Assembly: GCA_013001575.1 (NCBI GenBank)
Contig: JABDMI010000041.1
Coordinates: 1 to 46,782 of the forward strand
Reading direction: 5' to 3'
Length of the DNA: 46,782 nucleotides
From: Gammaproteobacteria bacterium
GTDB lineage: Bacteria > Pseudomonadota > Gammaproteobacteria > Steroidobacterales > JABDMI01
Shown here: one piece after another, positions 1 to 6,981 of the stretch
Position numbering within the stretch: the stretch's first letter is position 1
Layout of the letters: every line of letters starts with the position of its first letter
Program-made: the position numbers and the translations under genes
Notes under the pieces: generated by a model
Told to the model about the DNA's origin: nothing
What the model saw: the letters and a program-made list of their open reading frames with translations, nothing else
The model's database searches: none

Positions 1-350
1 CTTTGTTGATACGGCGCGAGAAATCCGAGGTAGCGTTTGCGGCAGCCAAAGACATTTTGGAGCAGGTTGGATTGGGTCATCGATTAACGCATAAACCCGG
101 GATGTTGTCGGGCGGCGAACGCCAACGCGCGGCAATTGCCAGAGCATTGGTCACCAAGCCGGCCTTATTGTTGGCCGATGAGCCCACTGGCAATCTGGAT
201 TCGGATACCGGTGAAGCGGTGATGCAATTATTGCTGGATCTGAAAAACACCATAGGTACCAGTATGGTGATCGTTACCCATGACATGCAAGTAGCCAGTA
301 AAATGGATAACACTCTAAAGCTTGATCATGGGAAGCTTGAAAGTTTGTAA
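1..350 (+). CDS. lolD: LolD-type ABC transporter ATP-binding protein, 3' part only
   Basis: Only the last 115 or so residues are in the window; the 5' part, with Walker A, is cut off. Visible are the ABC signature LSGGERQR, a Walker B followed by [10 protein letters not shown], and the H-loop in VTHDMQ. LolD, with LolC and LolE, extracts lipoproteins from the inner membrane and hands them to LolA in the periplasm. The short tail after the H-loop and the ERQR signature resemble LolD closely, but without Walker A and the upstream permease gene another MacB-class ATPase cannot be excluded. It is followed by a 190-base gap and then by an integron-type cassette. Confidence 0.75.
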   Translation, partial: LLIRREKSEVAFAAAKDILEQVGLGHRLTHKPGMLSGGERQRAAIARALVTKPALLLADEPTGNLDSDTGEAVMQLLLDLKNTIGTSMVIVTHDMQVASKMDNTLKLDHGKLESL

Positions 351-472
351 ACGATTAACCGGCATCAAAACAACCGACATCAGGTGATTTTTGTAAGTTT
401 AAACGCAATCACTATTTATTATGGACTATTGTTTTGCATCAACAATTTCATGGTTTTACGATTTTGACTAAT

Positions 473-527
473 GCTAAGACCTTAAATTAAACAACCGACC
501 TCATGTCGGTGAATAAAACTGTTAGCT
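473..527 (+). repeat. attC-like imperfect inverted repeat on the upstream side of the cassette
   Basis: Outer arms GCTAAG (473-478) and GTTAGC (521-526) are near-complementary, and an inner perfect stem ACCGAC/GTCGGT (494-509) with a 4-5 base loop sits between them. The overall order (R''-like, spacer, inner stem, spacer, R'-like) is that of a short attC site. The final GTTAGCT is also the insertion junction of the cassette at 522-1003. It may be the attC of an older, eroded cassette or a chance dyad. The rest of 351-539 holds no gene that I can support. Confidence 0.4.
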
Positions 528-1003
528 ACACTTACTGATATGGAATATTTTAAAGTCAGAAAAATACATTCGATTCCTGCTTTCGCTGGAGCGTTATTTG
601 CTGGTGCATTTTCAATGGGTTTAATAGTAGTTTTAACTGCATCGGACTCTACATTTGGCGAGAAAATAATTTTAGTCTTAACATTTCCTTTGTTCTCTAT
701 ATTGCTTGCTCACATAGTTGCCTTGCTTTTTTTTCCAACCTTTTTCGTTCTAAATAAATTTAGTAAATTGTCAGGGCTATCGTTAAGTTTTTTTGGCTTG
801 ATAGCTGGTTTTGTTTTAAGTTACTTAGTGGTAAAAAATGGTGCACCATATTCTGATTGGCCAGTATATTCATATGCATTTGGTGGATTATTTGGTGGTT
901 ATGCAGCATTTAGAATTTTGAAAGCCAATTATCGGCGTGATATTGGTATAGCTAACAAGTCACTTAAATCGGACGCCGCACGCGGCGCCGTTTAGTTCAA
1001 ACG
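522..1003 (+). mobile_element. Solitary integron-type gene cassette
   Basis: The cassette runs from the cut point of G|TTAGCT at 521-527 to the G of GTTAAAA at 1003. Its attC R'' box, AGCTAAC at 950-956, is the exact reverse complement of GTTAGCT at the 5' junction, as expected when the circular cassette carries both boxes in one attC. A single AT-rich open frame (540-995) fills it and starts 18 bases after the junction, which is typical cassette layout. Line 541-600 has only 21 G+C of 60. No integrase gene is in the window, so this is either a stray insertion or the edge of an array seen out of context. Confidence 0.7.
540..995 (+). CDS. Cassette-encoded hypothetical membrane protein
   Basis: A 151-residue protein of no family I recognise. 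Four hydrophobic stretches (roughly residues 12-35, 40-68, 76-98 and 106-125) suggest four membrane helices, with short polar ends. There is no clear ribosome binding site, common for cassette genes. The last residues, [13 protein letters not shown], are encoded by the attC site itself; such tails are a known by-product of frames reading into attC. The gene is AT-rich relative to both neighbours, consistent with recent transfer. Function unknown. Confidence 0.65.
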   Translation: MEYFKVRKIHSIPAFAGALFAGAFSMGLIVVLTASDSTFGEKIILVLTFPLFSILLAHIVALLFFPTFFVLNKFSKLSGLSLSFFGLIAGFVLSYLVVKNGAPYSDWPVYSYAFGGLFGGYAAFRILKANYRRDIGIANKSLKSDAARGAV

Positions 1004-1009
1004 TTAAAA
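950..1009 (+). repeat. attC recombination site of the cassette
   Basis: R'' AGCTAAC (950-956), L''-like region with ACTTAAA (962-968), a GC-rich hairpin GGACGCCGC/GCGGCGCC (971-989) whose left arm carries one unpaired A, then L'-like TTTAGTT (991-997) and R' GTTAAAA (1003-1009). The unpaired base in one arm corresponds to the extrahelical base that orients integrase on folded single-stranded attC. The 3' GTTAAAA does not pair well with R'', as expected because it belongs to the next DNA after insertion. Confidence 0.7.
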
Positions 1010-1023
1010 GGTATACAAATATC

Positions 1024-1389
1024 ATGACCGACACCAGCCACCACGACGAACGTATTGCAAAAATGACTTTTTCATCCGTGTACCTGCACTATGTTACTAA
1101 AGTGGAAAAAAAGGGTAAAACTAAAAAAGAATTACATCAGGTCATTAAATGGTTAACGGGCTATACTGAAAAAAAACTGGAAAAGCTCATTAAAGATGAA
1201 GTGACTTTTGAAGAATTCTTCAAAAAAGCCAAACTCAATTCGAATGCCAAACTCATCAAAGGTGTGATCTGCGGTTATCGGGTTGAGGAGATCACCAATA
1301 AACTCACTCAGCAAGTGAGGTACCTCGATAAACTTGTGGATGAGCTGGCGCGTGGCAAAAAGATGGAGAATATTTTAAGAAGCAAGTGA
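1024..1389 (+). CDS. DUF2200-family protein
   Basis: 121 residues, highly charged and probably cytosolic. The sequence matches the pattern I know for DUF2200: [18 protein letters not shown] near residues 18-35, then IKWLTGY, a central [21 protein letters not shown] and a C-terminal [14 protein letters not shown]. No biochemical role is established for the family. It starts 20 bases after the attC junction, so it could once have been a cassette gene, but I see no attC after it. No signal peptide or membrane segment. Confidence 0.75.
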   Translation: MTDTSHHDERIAKMTFSSVYLHYVTKVEKKGKTKKELHQVIKWLTGYTEKKLEKLIKDEVTFEEFFKKAKLNSNAKLIKGVICGYRVEEITNKLTQQVRYLDKLVDELARGKKMENILRSK

Positions 1390-1482
1390 GTGCTCTCCGT
1401 TGGGTCCATAATTTTCCCTTGTCAGAATAATCCGACAAACTCTTAAGCGACGCCTACAAATCGCTTTCGCTATAGTACACCC

Positions 1483-1499
1483 ATCGACAAGAAGTCGAT
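1483..1499 (+). promoter_or_regulatory. Hairpin in the comEA 5' region
   Basis: ATCGAC, five bases, GTCGAT: a perfect 6-bp dyad about 28 bases before the comEA start. A -10-like TATAGT lies at 1471-1476, so the dyad would sit at the transcript start. AAGGAG at 1515-1520 is the ribosome binding site. Function of the dyad is unknown. Confidence 0.35.
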
Positions 1500-1527
1500 T
1501 GCAATATTCACTTACAAGGAGACAGGT

Positions 1528-1872
1528 ATGTCACGTAAAAAACTTTTGGTACTAGCCACTTTATTTTTCTCAATGTTCGGTTTTGGTAGCCTGCAGGCTG
1601 CACCCGTCGATATCAATTCAGCGGATGCGCCAACCCTGGCGGCTTCATTGAACGGTGTTGGACTTAAAAAAGCCGCTGCGATTGTGGATTTCCGCGATCA
1701 GAACGGTGATTTTAAAGCTATTAATGACCTTGCCCGGGTTAAAGGCATTGGTGAACGCACGGTCATGAAAAACCGTGAAGACATCGCTTTGAACGCCGAG
1801 CAATTGAAAAAAATGCGTACTGCTACACCAGCACTCAAGGTCACCAAAACGCAAAAGACCGCTGGAAAGTAA
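1528..1872 (+). CDS. comEA: ComEA-like helix-hairpin-helix DNA-binding protein
   Basis: 114 residues. Residues 1-24 form a Sec signal peptide with likely cleavage after LQAA. The mature part starts PVDINSADAPTLA and carries a helix-hairpin-helix pair: GVGLKKAAAIVDFRD and VKGIGERTVMKNRED. Short periplasmic ComEA proteins bind incoming double-stranded DNA during natural transformation and pull it across the outer membrane. The C-terminal tail of about 25 residues is basic (several Lys), which suits DNA contact. A strong AAGGAG supports the ATG start. No other competence gene is in the window. A putative small RNA follows within 30 bases. Confidence 0.85.
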   Translation: MSRKKLLVLATLFFSMFGFGSLQAAPVDINSADAPTLAASLNGVGLKKAAAIVDFRDQNGDFKAINDLARVKGIGERTVMKNREDIALNAEQLKKMRTATPALKVTKTQKTAGK

Positions 1873-1894
1873 TCGCTACATTAAAAGCTATCAC

Positions 1895-1998
1895 AATACT
1901 GCTTACGGATAAGCAGGGTGATACCCATCAAGGACGATGCACCATGGACGGTTTGCTCAGGACGAGCGCGCAAGACAGCCCACTTCGGTGGGCTTTTT
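1895..1998 (+). ncRNA. Putative CsrA/RsmA-sequestering small RNA (CsrB/RsmY/RsmZ type)
   Basis: Four consecutive hairpins present GGA in their loops: CTGCTTA-CGGA-TAAGCAG (1899-1916), CATC-AAGGAC-GATG (1926-1939), ACC-ATGGAC-GGT (1941-1952) and GCTC-AGGAC-GAGC (1955-1967). An intrinsic terminator closes the unit at 1977-1998. GGA in hairpin loops is the established binding determinant of CsrA/RsmA, and sponge RNAs of the RsmX/Y/Z class are about 100-130 nt with several such loops and a terminator. The 5' end is uncertain: it could have its own promoter inside the end of comEA or be processed from the comEA transcript. I see no GacA-type upstream palindrome. A RsmY/Z homologue cannot be named by sequence alone. 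Confidence 0.65.
1977..1998 (+). terminator. Intrinsic terminator
   Basis: AGCCCAC, TTCG tetraloop, GTGGGCT, then a T run. It ends the comEA transcript and the putative small RNA. Confidence 0.9.
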
Positions 1999-2050
1999 GC
2001 ATTTATTCTTATCACTATCTTGAACATTGAAATTGCAGTATGCTGGATCC

Positions 2051-2698
2051 ATGCAAGCGTCTTTCTGGCTCAACAAGTGGCAACAACATGAGATCGGTTT
2101 TCACCAGGATGACTATCATCCGGCGCTAGTAAAGCATTTTCCGAAACTGGAATCCGGGGCCAAGATACTCGTGCCCTTGTGCGGCAAATCCAAAGACATG
2201 CTGTGGCTGGAAGCGCAAGGCTATCAGGTGGTCGGGATTGAATTGGCAGAATCCGCGGTATGCGATTTTTTTAGTGAGCACGGGTTGAATTTCACCCGCA
2301 CCGAGCAGGGTGAGACCATTCATTATCAATGCACTGAAAAAAACATTTTGCTTATCGTGGGTGACTTTCTTGCACTGGATGAGAGCATATTGTCAGCCAA
2401 TTCCTTTGACGCCTTATACGATCGTGCGGCCCTGGTTGCCTTACCCGCCGAGATGCGTACAGCCTATGCACAACAATGTCATGCCCTGCTTAAACACGAA
2501 GCAAAGATCATGTTGATCAATTTCAATTATGACCAGTCGGCCATGCAGGGCCCGCCGTTCTCGATCGATAGGGCGGAGATCGAAGCACTCTGGCATGGCC
2601 GGCTTAGCTTAATTGAGTCGTTCAGTATGTTGCGCGAGCGCTCAAAATTCATGGATAAGGGGCTGGCGTACATGAATGAAGAAACCTGGCTGACCTGA
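2051..2698 (+). CDS. tpm: Thiopurine S-methyltransferase
   Basis: 215 residues from the ATG at 2051; a TTG eight codons upstream is open but the family begins at this Met (MQASFW...). TPMT enzymes transfer a methyl group from S-adenosylmethionine to thiopurines and, in bacteria, also to selenium and tellurium compounds. Seen: the family N-terminus FWLNKWQQHEIGFHQ, the SAM-binding VPLCGKSKDMLWL, GIELAESAV, and DALYDRAALVALP. Cytosolic, single gene, no operon partner evident: the upstream terminator separates it from comEA. Confidence 0.9.
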   Translation: MQASFWLNKWQQHEIGFHQDDYHPALVKHFPKLESGAKILVPLCGKSKDMLWLEAQGYQVVGIELAESAVCDFFSEHGLNFTRTEQGETIHYQCTEKNILLIVGDFLALDESILSANSFDALYDRAALVALPAEMRTAYAQQCHALLKHEAKIMLINFNYDQSAMQGPPFSIDRAEIEALWHGRLSLIESFSMLRERSKFMDKGLAYMNEETWLT

Positions 2699-2811
2699 CG
2701 TCAGCATGCTGTACTGAGCATCGCGTTCTTGTTAATAGTGCGTAGAGCCAGTAAGGTGTTGAACAATAATTTTTACTGAAATTACTAAAATTACTGATTG
2801 GGGAGTTTGCG

Positions 2812-3201
2812 ATGGAAAATATTAATTTGGCTTTTTTACTGGTACTGATCGCTTTATTACAGTATTTGTGGTTTTCTTCCAAGGTGGGTTTAAAACGCGG
2901 TGAATACGGCGTTAAAGCGCCCGCCACCATTGGCAACGAAAGTTGGGAGCGCTTGTACCGGGTTCAACAAAACACACTGGAACAAATGATCATTTTTATT
3001 CCGGCGGTTTTGGCCTTTGCCTTTTATTCTGGCATTTGGGCCATGATCCCGGGCGGTTTGTATTTGATCGGCCGTCAGGTGTATTCCATGGGGTATCTGA
3101 AAGACCCGTCTAAACGCGGACCCGGCATGCTGATGACCTTGATCGCGAATGTGGTCCTGATCCTTGGCGCTTTGGTTGGAGTGATCAAGGCACTGGTTTA
3201 G
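2812..3201 (+). CDS. MAPEG-family membrane protein
   Basis: 129 residues with four hydrophobic segments (about 4-22, 58-75, 79-95 and 105-127). The pattern ERLYRVQQNTLEQM (about 44-57), then YLIGRQVYSMGY and KRGPGM is that of the MAPEG superfamily, whose members are trimeric membrane enzymes that use or activate glutathione (microsomal glutathione transferase type). The substrate in bacteria is generally unknown. A GGGGAG ribosome binding site precedes the ATG. Three tandem copies of a 9-base TTACTNANN unit lie just upstream at 2773-2799. Convergent with the ABC permease that ends 8 bases later. Confidence 0.8.
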   Translation: MENINLAFLLVLIALLQYLWFSSKVGLKRGEYGVKAPATIGNESWERLYRVQQNTLEQMIIFIPAVLAFAFYSGIWAMIPGGLYLIGRQVYSMGYLKDPSKRGPGMLMTLIANVVLILGALVGVIKALV

Positions 3202-3209
3202 CCAAACAG

Positions 3210-4436
3210 TTACTCAGAACGCAAGGCGTCGATGGGATTCAATTGCGCCGCGCGTCTGGCCGGGAAAAATCCAAAAAAGATTCCAATTATCGCGGCGGCG
3301 CTGAGTGAGACCAGAGCGATACTGCTGGTAATGGTGACCGGAAAGTCACCGAGTTCCGCGGCCAGGTTGGCGGCTCCAACCCCCAATACCGAACCGATCA
3401 ATCCCCCGATCAAACACAAGGCGATGGCCTCGGTCAGAAACTGGCCGAGGATGTCATTCTTTCTGGCCCCTACGGCCATGCGTAAGCCAATTTCGCGGGT
3501 TCTTTCGGTCACGGATACCAGCATGATATTCATCACACCCACACCACCCACGATCAAAGAGACCGCCGCGGTAAAGGCCAACAAGATGCCCATGGTCGCC
3601 TGGGTACTGGAACGCGCGCGAATAAAATCGGCCACGTTATACACCCGAAAATTGTCACTGCCACCTGGTTTGATCCGGCGTAATTCACGTAAACGTTCTT
3701 CGAGTATATTTTGGGTTTCAGCCATGTCATAACCCGAGCGTACCGAAACCTCGATACGTTCAATGTGTTTTGGTGTGGTCGGGTGCGCCCCGATCACACG
3801 ATTACGCGCGGTGTTAAGCGGGATAATAACAATGTCATCACGATCGCCGCCCCAACTGGATTGACCTTTTTTATTCAAGACGCCAATAACCCGTAACGGT
3901 ACATTGTTTGCGCGTAAAGATTGCCCAATCGGATTCGTGCCTTCAAACAGGGTGTCGGCCGTGGTTTGCCCAATCACCGCGACTGCCGCACCGGAGCGTA
4001 CATCTTTGGCATTGAATATCTCGCCTTGCGATACCCCCCAGGCCTGAGCGATAAAATAGTCGGTGTTCACGCCATAGATCGAACTTGTCCAGTTCACGTC
4101 ACCGGCGACCAGGGTGCCAGAGCCACTGTTTCTTGCCCCGACGGCGTTGGCATAAGGCTCATTCTTTAAGGCCTCGAGCAGTTTGTCGTTAAAAGGCGGA
4201 GCACTGTTGGCGGTAGAACGACCACCCCGACGGGAAGCACCCGGGCGTGCGGTGAGGATCGATGCCCCAAGTGCAGAGATCTGTTCGTCCACCTGTTTGG
4301 CCGCGCCCTGACTGATCGACATCATGGCCATAACCGATGCAACCCCGATCATGATCCCCAGCATGGTCAAGAATGAGCGCAGGGGATTGGCCAGAAGCGC
4401 TTCAAGAGCCGAACTTAGAGCTACACCTAATTTCAT
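3210..4436 (-). CDS. MacB-type ABC transporter permease
   Basis: 408 residues. One N-terminal membrane helix (about 18-42, with MLGIMIGVASVMAM), a periplasmic MacB core domain (about 45-270) and three C-terminal helices in an FtsX domain (about 278-400), including GGVGVMNIMLVSVTERTREI. MacB/LolE-class permeases do not import or pump directly; they transmit force to the periplasm to expel substrates such as lipoproteins, peptides or drugs. Here the ATPase is a separate gene 17 bases upstream, unlike fused E. coli MacB. Third gene of the adaptor-ATPase-permease operon. No substrate can be named. Confidence 0.88.
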   Translation of the reverse strand: MKLGVALSSALEALLANPLRSFLTMLGIMIGVASVMAMMSISQGAAKQVDEQISALGASILTARPGASRRGGRSTANSAPPFNDKLLEALKNEPYANAVGARNSGSGTLVAGDVNWTSSIYGVNTDYFIAQAWGVSQGEIFNAKDVRSGAAVAVIGQTTADTLFEGTNPIGQSLRANNVPLRVIGVLNKKGQSSWGGDRDDIVIIPLNTARNRVIGAHPTTPKHIERIEVSVRSGYDMAETQNILEERLRELRRIKPGGSDNFRVYNVADFIRARSSTQATMGILLAFTAAVSLIVGGVGVMNIMLVSVTERTREIGLRMAVGARKNDILGQFLTEAIALCLIGGLIGSVLGVGAANLAAELGDFPVTITSSIALVSLSAAAIIGIFFGFFPARRAAQLNPIDALRSE

Positions 4437-4453
4437 GCGATTACCTCTGTGGT

Positions 4454-5140
4454 TTATCGATTATCCAATTCAATTTGGCCGTCACGAAAATGCAATTGGC
4501 GTTGTGCATAGGCGGCCACTTCATCTTCGTGGGTGACAATAATGACTGTGGTGCCTTGCGAATTGAGGTCAACGAGTAAGTTCATGATCTCTACCGAGGT
4601 CTTGGTGTCTAAAGCACCGGTCGGTTCGTCCGCTAAAATGATCGAGGGCTTGCAAGCCAGGGCGCGTGCAATAGCCACACGCTGTTGTTGGCCACCGGAT
4701 AATTGCGTGGGTTTGTGATCCATGCGGTCGCCAAGGCCAACCAGCTGCAAACACTCTTGGGCTCTGGCATTGTGGTCACTGGAATTATGCCGCGAATAGC
4801 GTAATGGCAGTTTGACATTTTTCAATGCCGTTGCTCGCGAGAGCAGATTGAATTGTTGAAACACAAACCCGATGGTTTCATTGCGAAGGTCAGCCAGCTG
4901 GTCACCACTCAAAGAAGAAACGTTCTGCTCCTTAAAGTAGATCTCGCCATTACTGGGTGTGTCCAGAGCGCCCAATAAATTCATCAAGGTGGATTTGCCA
5001 GAACCGGAAGGACCCATGATGGCGGTCATTTCACCTTGTTTAAACTCCACACTGACATTGTTGAGTGCATGAACCTGTTGTTCACCCATTTGGTAAATTT
5101 TACTGACCTTGTCACAACGAATTAACGAAGAAGCGCTCAT
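4454..5140 (-). CDS. MacB-type ABC transporter ATP-binding protein
   Basis: 228 residues with all ABC motifs: Walker A GPSGSGKST, Q-loop in FVFQQFNLL, signature LSGGQQQRVAIARAL, Walker B ILADEPTGALD and the H-loop VTHEDE. It belongs to the MacB/LolD/FtsE class, which energises FtsX-type permeases. It lies between the adaptor gene (11-base gap) and the permease gene (17-base gap), so the three are almost certainly co-transcribed and form one exporter. Cytosolic, peripheral on the inner membrane. Confidence 0.92.
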   Translation of the reverse strand: MSASSLIRCDKVSKIYQMGEQQVHALNNVSVEFKQGEMTAIMGPSGSGKSTLMNLLGALDTPSNGEIYFKEQNVSSLSGDQLADLRNETIGFVFQQFNLLSRATALKNVKLPLRYSRHNSSDHNARAQECLQLVGLGDRMDHKPTQLSGGQQQRVAIARALACKPSIILADEPTGALDTKTSVEIMNLLVDLNSQGTTVIIVTHEDEVAAYAQRQLHFRDGQIELDNR

Positions 5141-5151
5141 AGAATTAGTTT

Positions 5152-6663
5152 CTACTCTCCTGTAACTGCTTTGATCACACGAGAAACAAACACATCGCCT
5201 TCTTCGGCACCTCGGCGAATCTCGACATAGCTGCCATCCGATAATCCGATGGCAATGGATCTTTTGCTCAGCGTGCCATCCGGGTTCTCGCTGTACACCT
5301 CAATCCGCCGCACACTGCTTCGGGCATTTTGCAGTTTTTCGAATAGTTTGAATTCTTCGGGGCTTAGGCTCTTTTTCAGTATTTTATTCGTTCGCGCACG
5401 CATCATTTGTCGCATGCGGTTGCGATCAAAAGTTGCCATAGCATTGCCCGACATCGACGACCAAAACTCGCGCATGTCATCACTGAGCTCATGTTCGATG
5501 GCGGCCTGACGTTCCGGGTCCAGGTTCATGCCTTCAAACATCTGGCTAAAGTTACGTCCGGCATTAGGACCTTGCCGGCCAGCTCCTGGCCCGCCACGAT
5601 CTTCAGTGTTGCCGTCTATGACCTGTGGTCCATTGCTGGTGGGTTTAAAGCGTACGGCGGTATCGGCGATGCGTAATACGTCTTGGCGTTTTTCCGCAGT
5701 AATCTCGACATTGGCGGTCATGCCCGGGAGTAAGCGACTACGCCGGTTCTCTGCCGCGATGACAACCGTGTAAGTCACCACGTTTTGCAATTCTTTCGCC
5801 GCAAGGCGTACTTGTTCGACCACGCCGCTGAATTTGTCATCCGGGTAGGCATCCACATCAAAAGTTACCGTGTCACCTTCATCAATACCGCCAATATCGG
5901 CCTCCACCACATCGGCATCAATGCGGATCTCTTGCAAGTCTTTGGCAATGCGAAACAAGACCGGGGCTGACAAAGACGCTGCAACGGTTTGTCCAACGTC
6001 CACATTACGTTCGATGACCACGCCATCGATCGGCGAGCGGATGATGGTGCGTTCCAGATCCACCTTGGCAGATTCCAAAGATGCCAGGCGCTGTGCCAAA
6101 CTGGCTTGCACGGTGCGTAACTGTGCCTTGCTGACATTGAGATCAGATTGCCCGACGGTTAATTGTCTTTCCGCATCTTCCAGCGCCGAGCTTGGAATGA
6201 GTTTTTGTGCATAAAGTTCTTGTTGGCGAGCGTACTCTTTTCTGTACAAAGCAAGATTTGCTTCAGCACGTTCGATCTGGGCTTTTTGCACGTCAATATT
6301 GGCCCGTGCACTACGCACGTCGGCTTCGGCCGATGTAACGCGTGACTCAAAGGATTGCGGGTCCAGTCTTGCAATGATCTGGTTCTTGCTGACAACCGAA
6401 TTAAAGTCGGCATTCAATTCAGTGATCTGGCCGGATACCTGTGAGCCGACTTCAACTGTGGTCAAGGCGCGTACCGTACCGGATGCCGATACCAGTCTTG
6501 CCACATCTCCCCGTTCAACTTTGACGGTTTCAATGCTGTAGGCAGATGCGTCTGCTTGCGTGCTGGCGTCACGCAATGCAAAAAACCAGACTGATGCGGC
6601 AATAGCTGCAATTAATAATATGACTTTAATGGTTTTGTTCATGGGTAATCGGTTTTGGTCCAT
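5152..6663 (-). CDS. MacA/HlyD-type periplasmic adaptor with a helical insertion
   Basis: About 500 residues, first gene of the exporter operon. An N-terminal membrane anchor (TIKVILLIAAIAASVWFFAL), a biotinyl-lipoyl/barrel-sandwich domain split by a long coiled-coil hairpin (about residues 80-195), then a beta-barrel containing VVEADIGGI and GMTANVEI. MacA bridges MacB to a TolC-type outer-membrane channel; no channel gene is nearby. Unusual: some 100 residues (roughly 345-450), starting with a Gly/Pro-rich stretch and followed by charged helices, are inserted before the final membrane-proximal strands. Start: ATG at 6663 has AAGGA upstream at a long spacing; ATG at 6642 is an alternative that begins nearer the anchor. 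Confidence 0.85.
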   Translation of the reverse strand: MDQNRLPMNKTIKVILLIAAIAASVWFFALRDASTQADASAYSIETVKVERGDVARLVSASGTVRALTTVEVGSQVSGQITELNADFNSVVSKNQIIARLDPQSFESRVTSAEADVRSARANIDVQKAQIERAEANLALYRKEYARQQELYAQKLIPSSALEDAERQLTVGQSDLNVSKAQLRTVQASLAQRLASLESAKVDLERTIIRSPIDGVVIERNVDVGQTVAASLSAPVLFRIAKDLQEIRIDADVVEADIGGIDEGDTVTFDVDAYPDDKFSGVVEQVRLAAKELQNVVTYTVVIAAENRRSRLLPGMTANVEITAEKRQDVLRIADTAVRFKPTSNGPQVIDGNTEDRGGPGAGRQGPNAGRNFSQMFEGMNLDPERQAAIEHELSDDMREFWSSMSGNAMATFDRNRMRQMMRARTNKILKKSLSPEEFKLFEKLQNARSSVRRIEVYSENPDGTLSKRSIAIGLSDGSYVEIRRGAEEGDVFVSRVIKAVTGE

Positions 6664-6693
6664 TACGTGAATGTAATCCTTGGGTAGCGGCAA

Positions 6694-6740
6694 ATTATAC
6701 TCGTAAGTGCTTATGACTTAACAAGTCTAAACAAGACTTA
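6694..6740 (-). promoter_or_regulatory. Promoter region of the exporter operon with a dyad
   Basis: On the minus strand a TATAAT (6694-6699) lies about 30 bases before the adaptor start. Upstream of it is a perfect dyad AAGTCT-5-AGACTT (6723-6739), and GACTTA occurs twice in direct orientation at 6715-6720 and 6735-6740, 20 bases apart, i.e. two helical turns. This suits a regulator binding site but no regulator gene is adjacent. Confidence 0.45.
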
Positions 6741-6764
6741 ATAAAACTATTCAGATTTCAGACA

Positions 6765-6798
6765 CAAAAAAGCCCACGAAACTTGCGTAACGCGGGCT
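6765..6798 (-). terminator. Intrinsic terminator after tRNA-Asn
   Basis: Read on the minus strand: AGCCCGCG, loop, CGTGGGCT, then six T. It follows the tRNA by 8 bases. Confidence 0.85.
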
Positions 6799-6806
6799 TA
6801 TCAATT

Positions 6807-6882
6807 TGGCTCCCCGGGCCGGACTCGAACCAGCGACCAAGAGATTAACAGTCTCCTGCTCTACCAACTGAGCTACCGAGGA
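6807..6882 (-). tRNA. tRNA-Asn (GTT)
   Basis: 76 bases on the minus strand, CCA encoded. Acceptor TCCTCGG pairs with CCGGGGA, D-arm GCTC/GAGC, anticodon stem GGAGA/TCTCT with loop CTGTTAA giving anticodon GTT, and T-arm GCTGG-TTCGAGT-CCGGC. All four stems fold. Confidence 0.97.
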
Positions 6883-6981
6883 ATTGAGGGGCGAGATTTT
6901 GGACTATAGGCTGTCTGTCGTCAAGCATTGTTTACTGATATTTCAGGTTTTTTTGCGAATTGAGCGAATATGCCGCAATAA

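Noticed and set aside
1390-1527. Second integron cassette carrying the DUF2200 gene
   Set aside because: No attC-like dyad follows the gene, and no box complementary to GTTAAAA is found.
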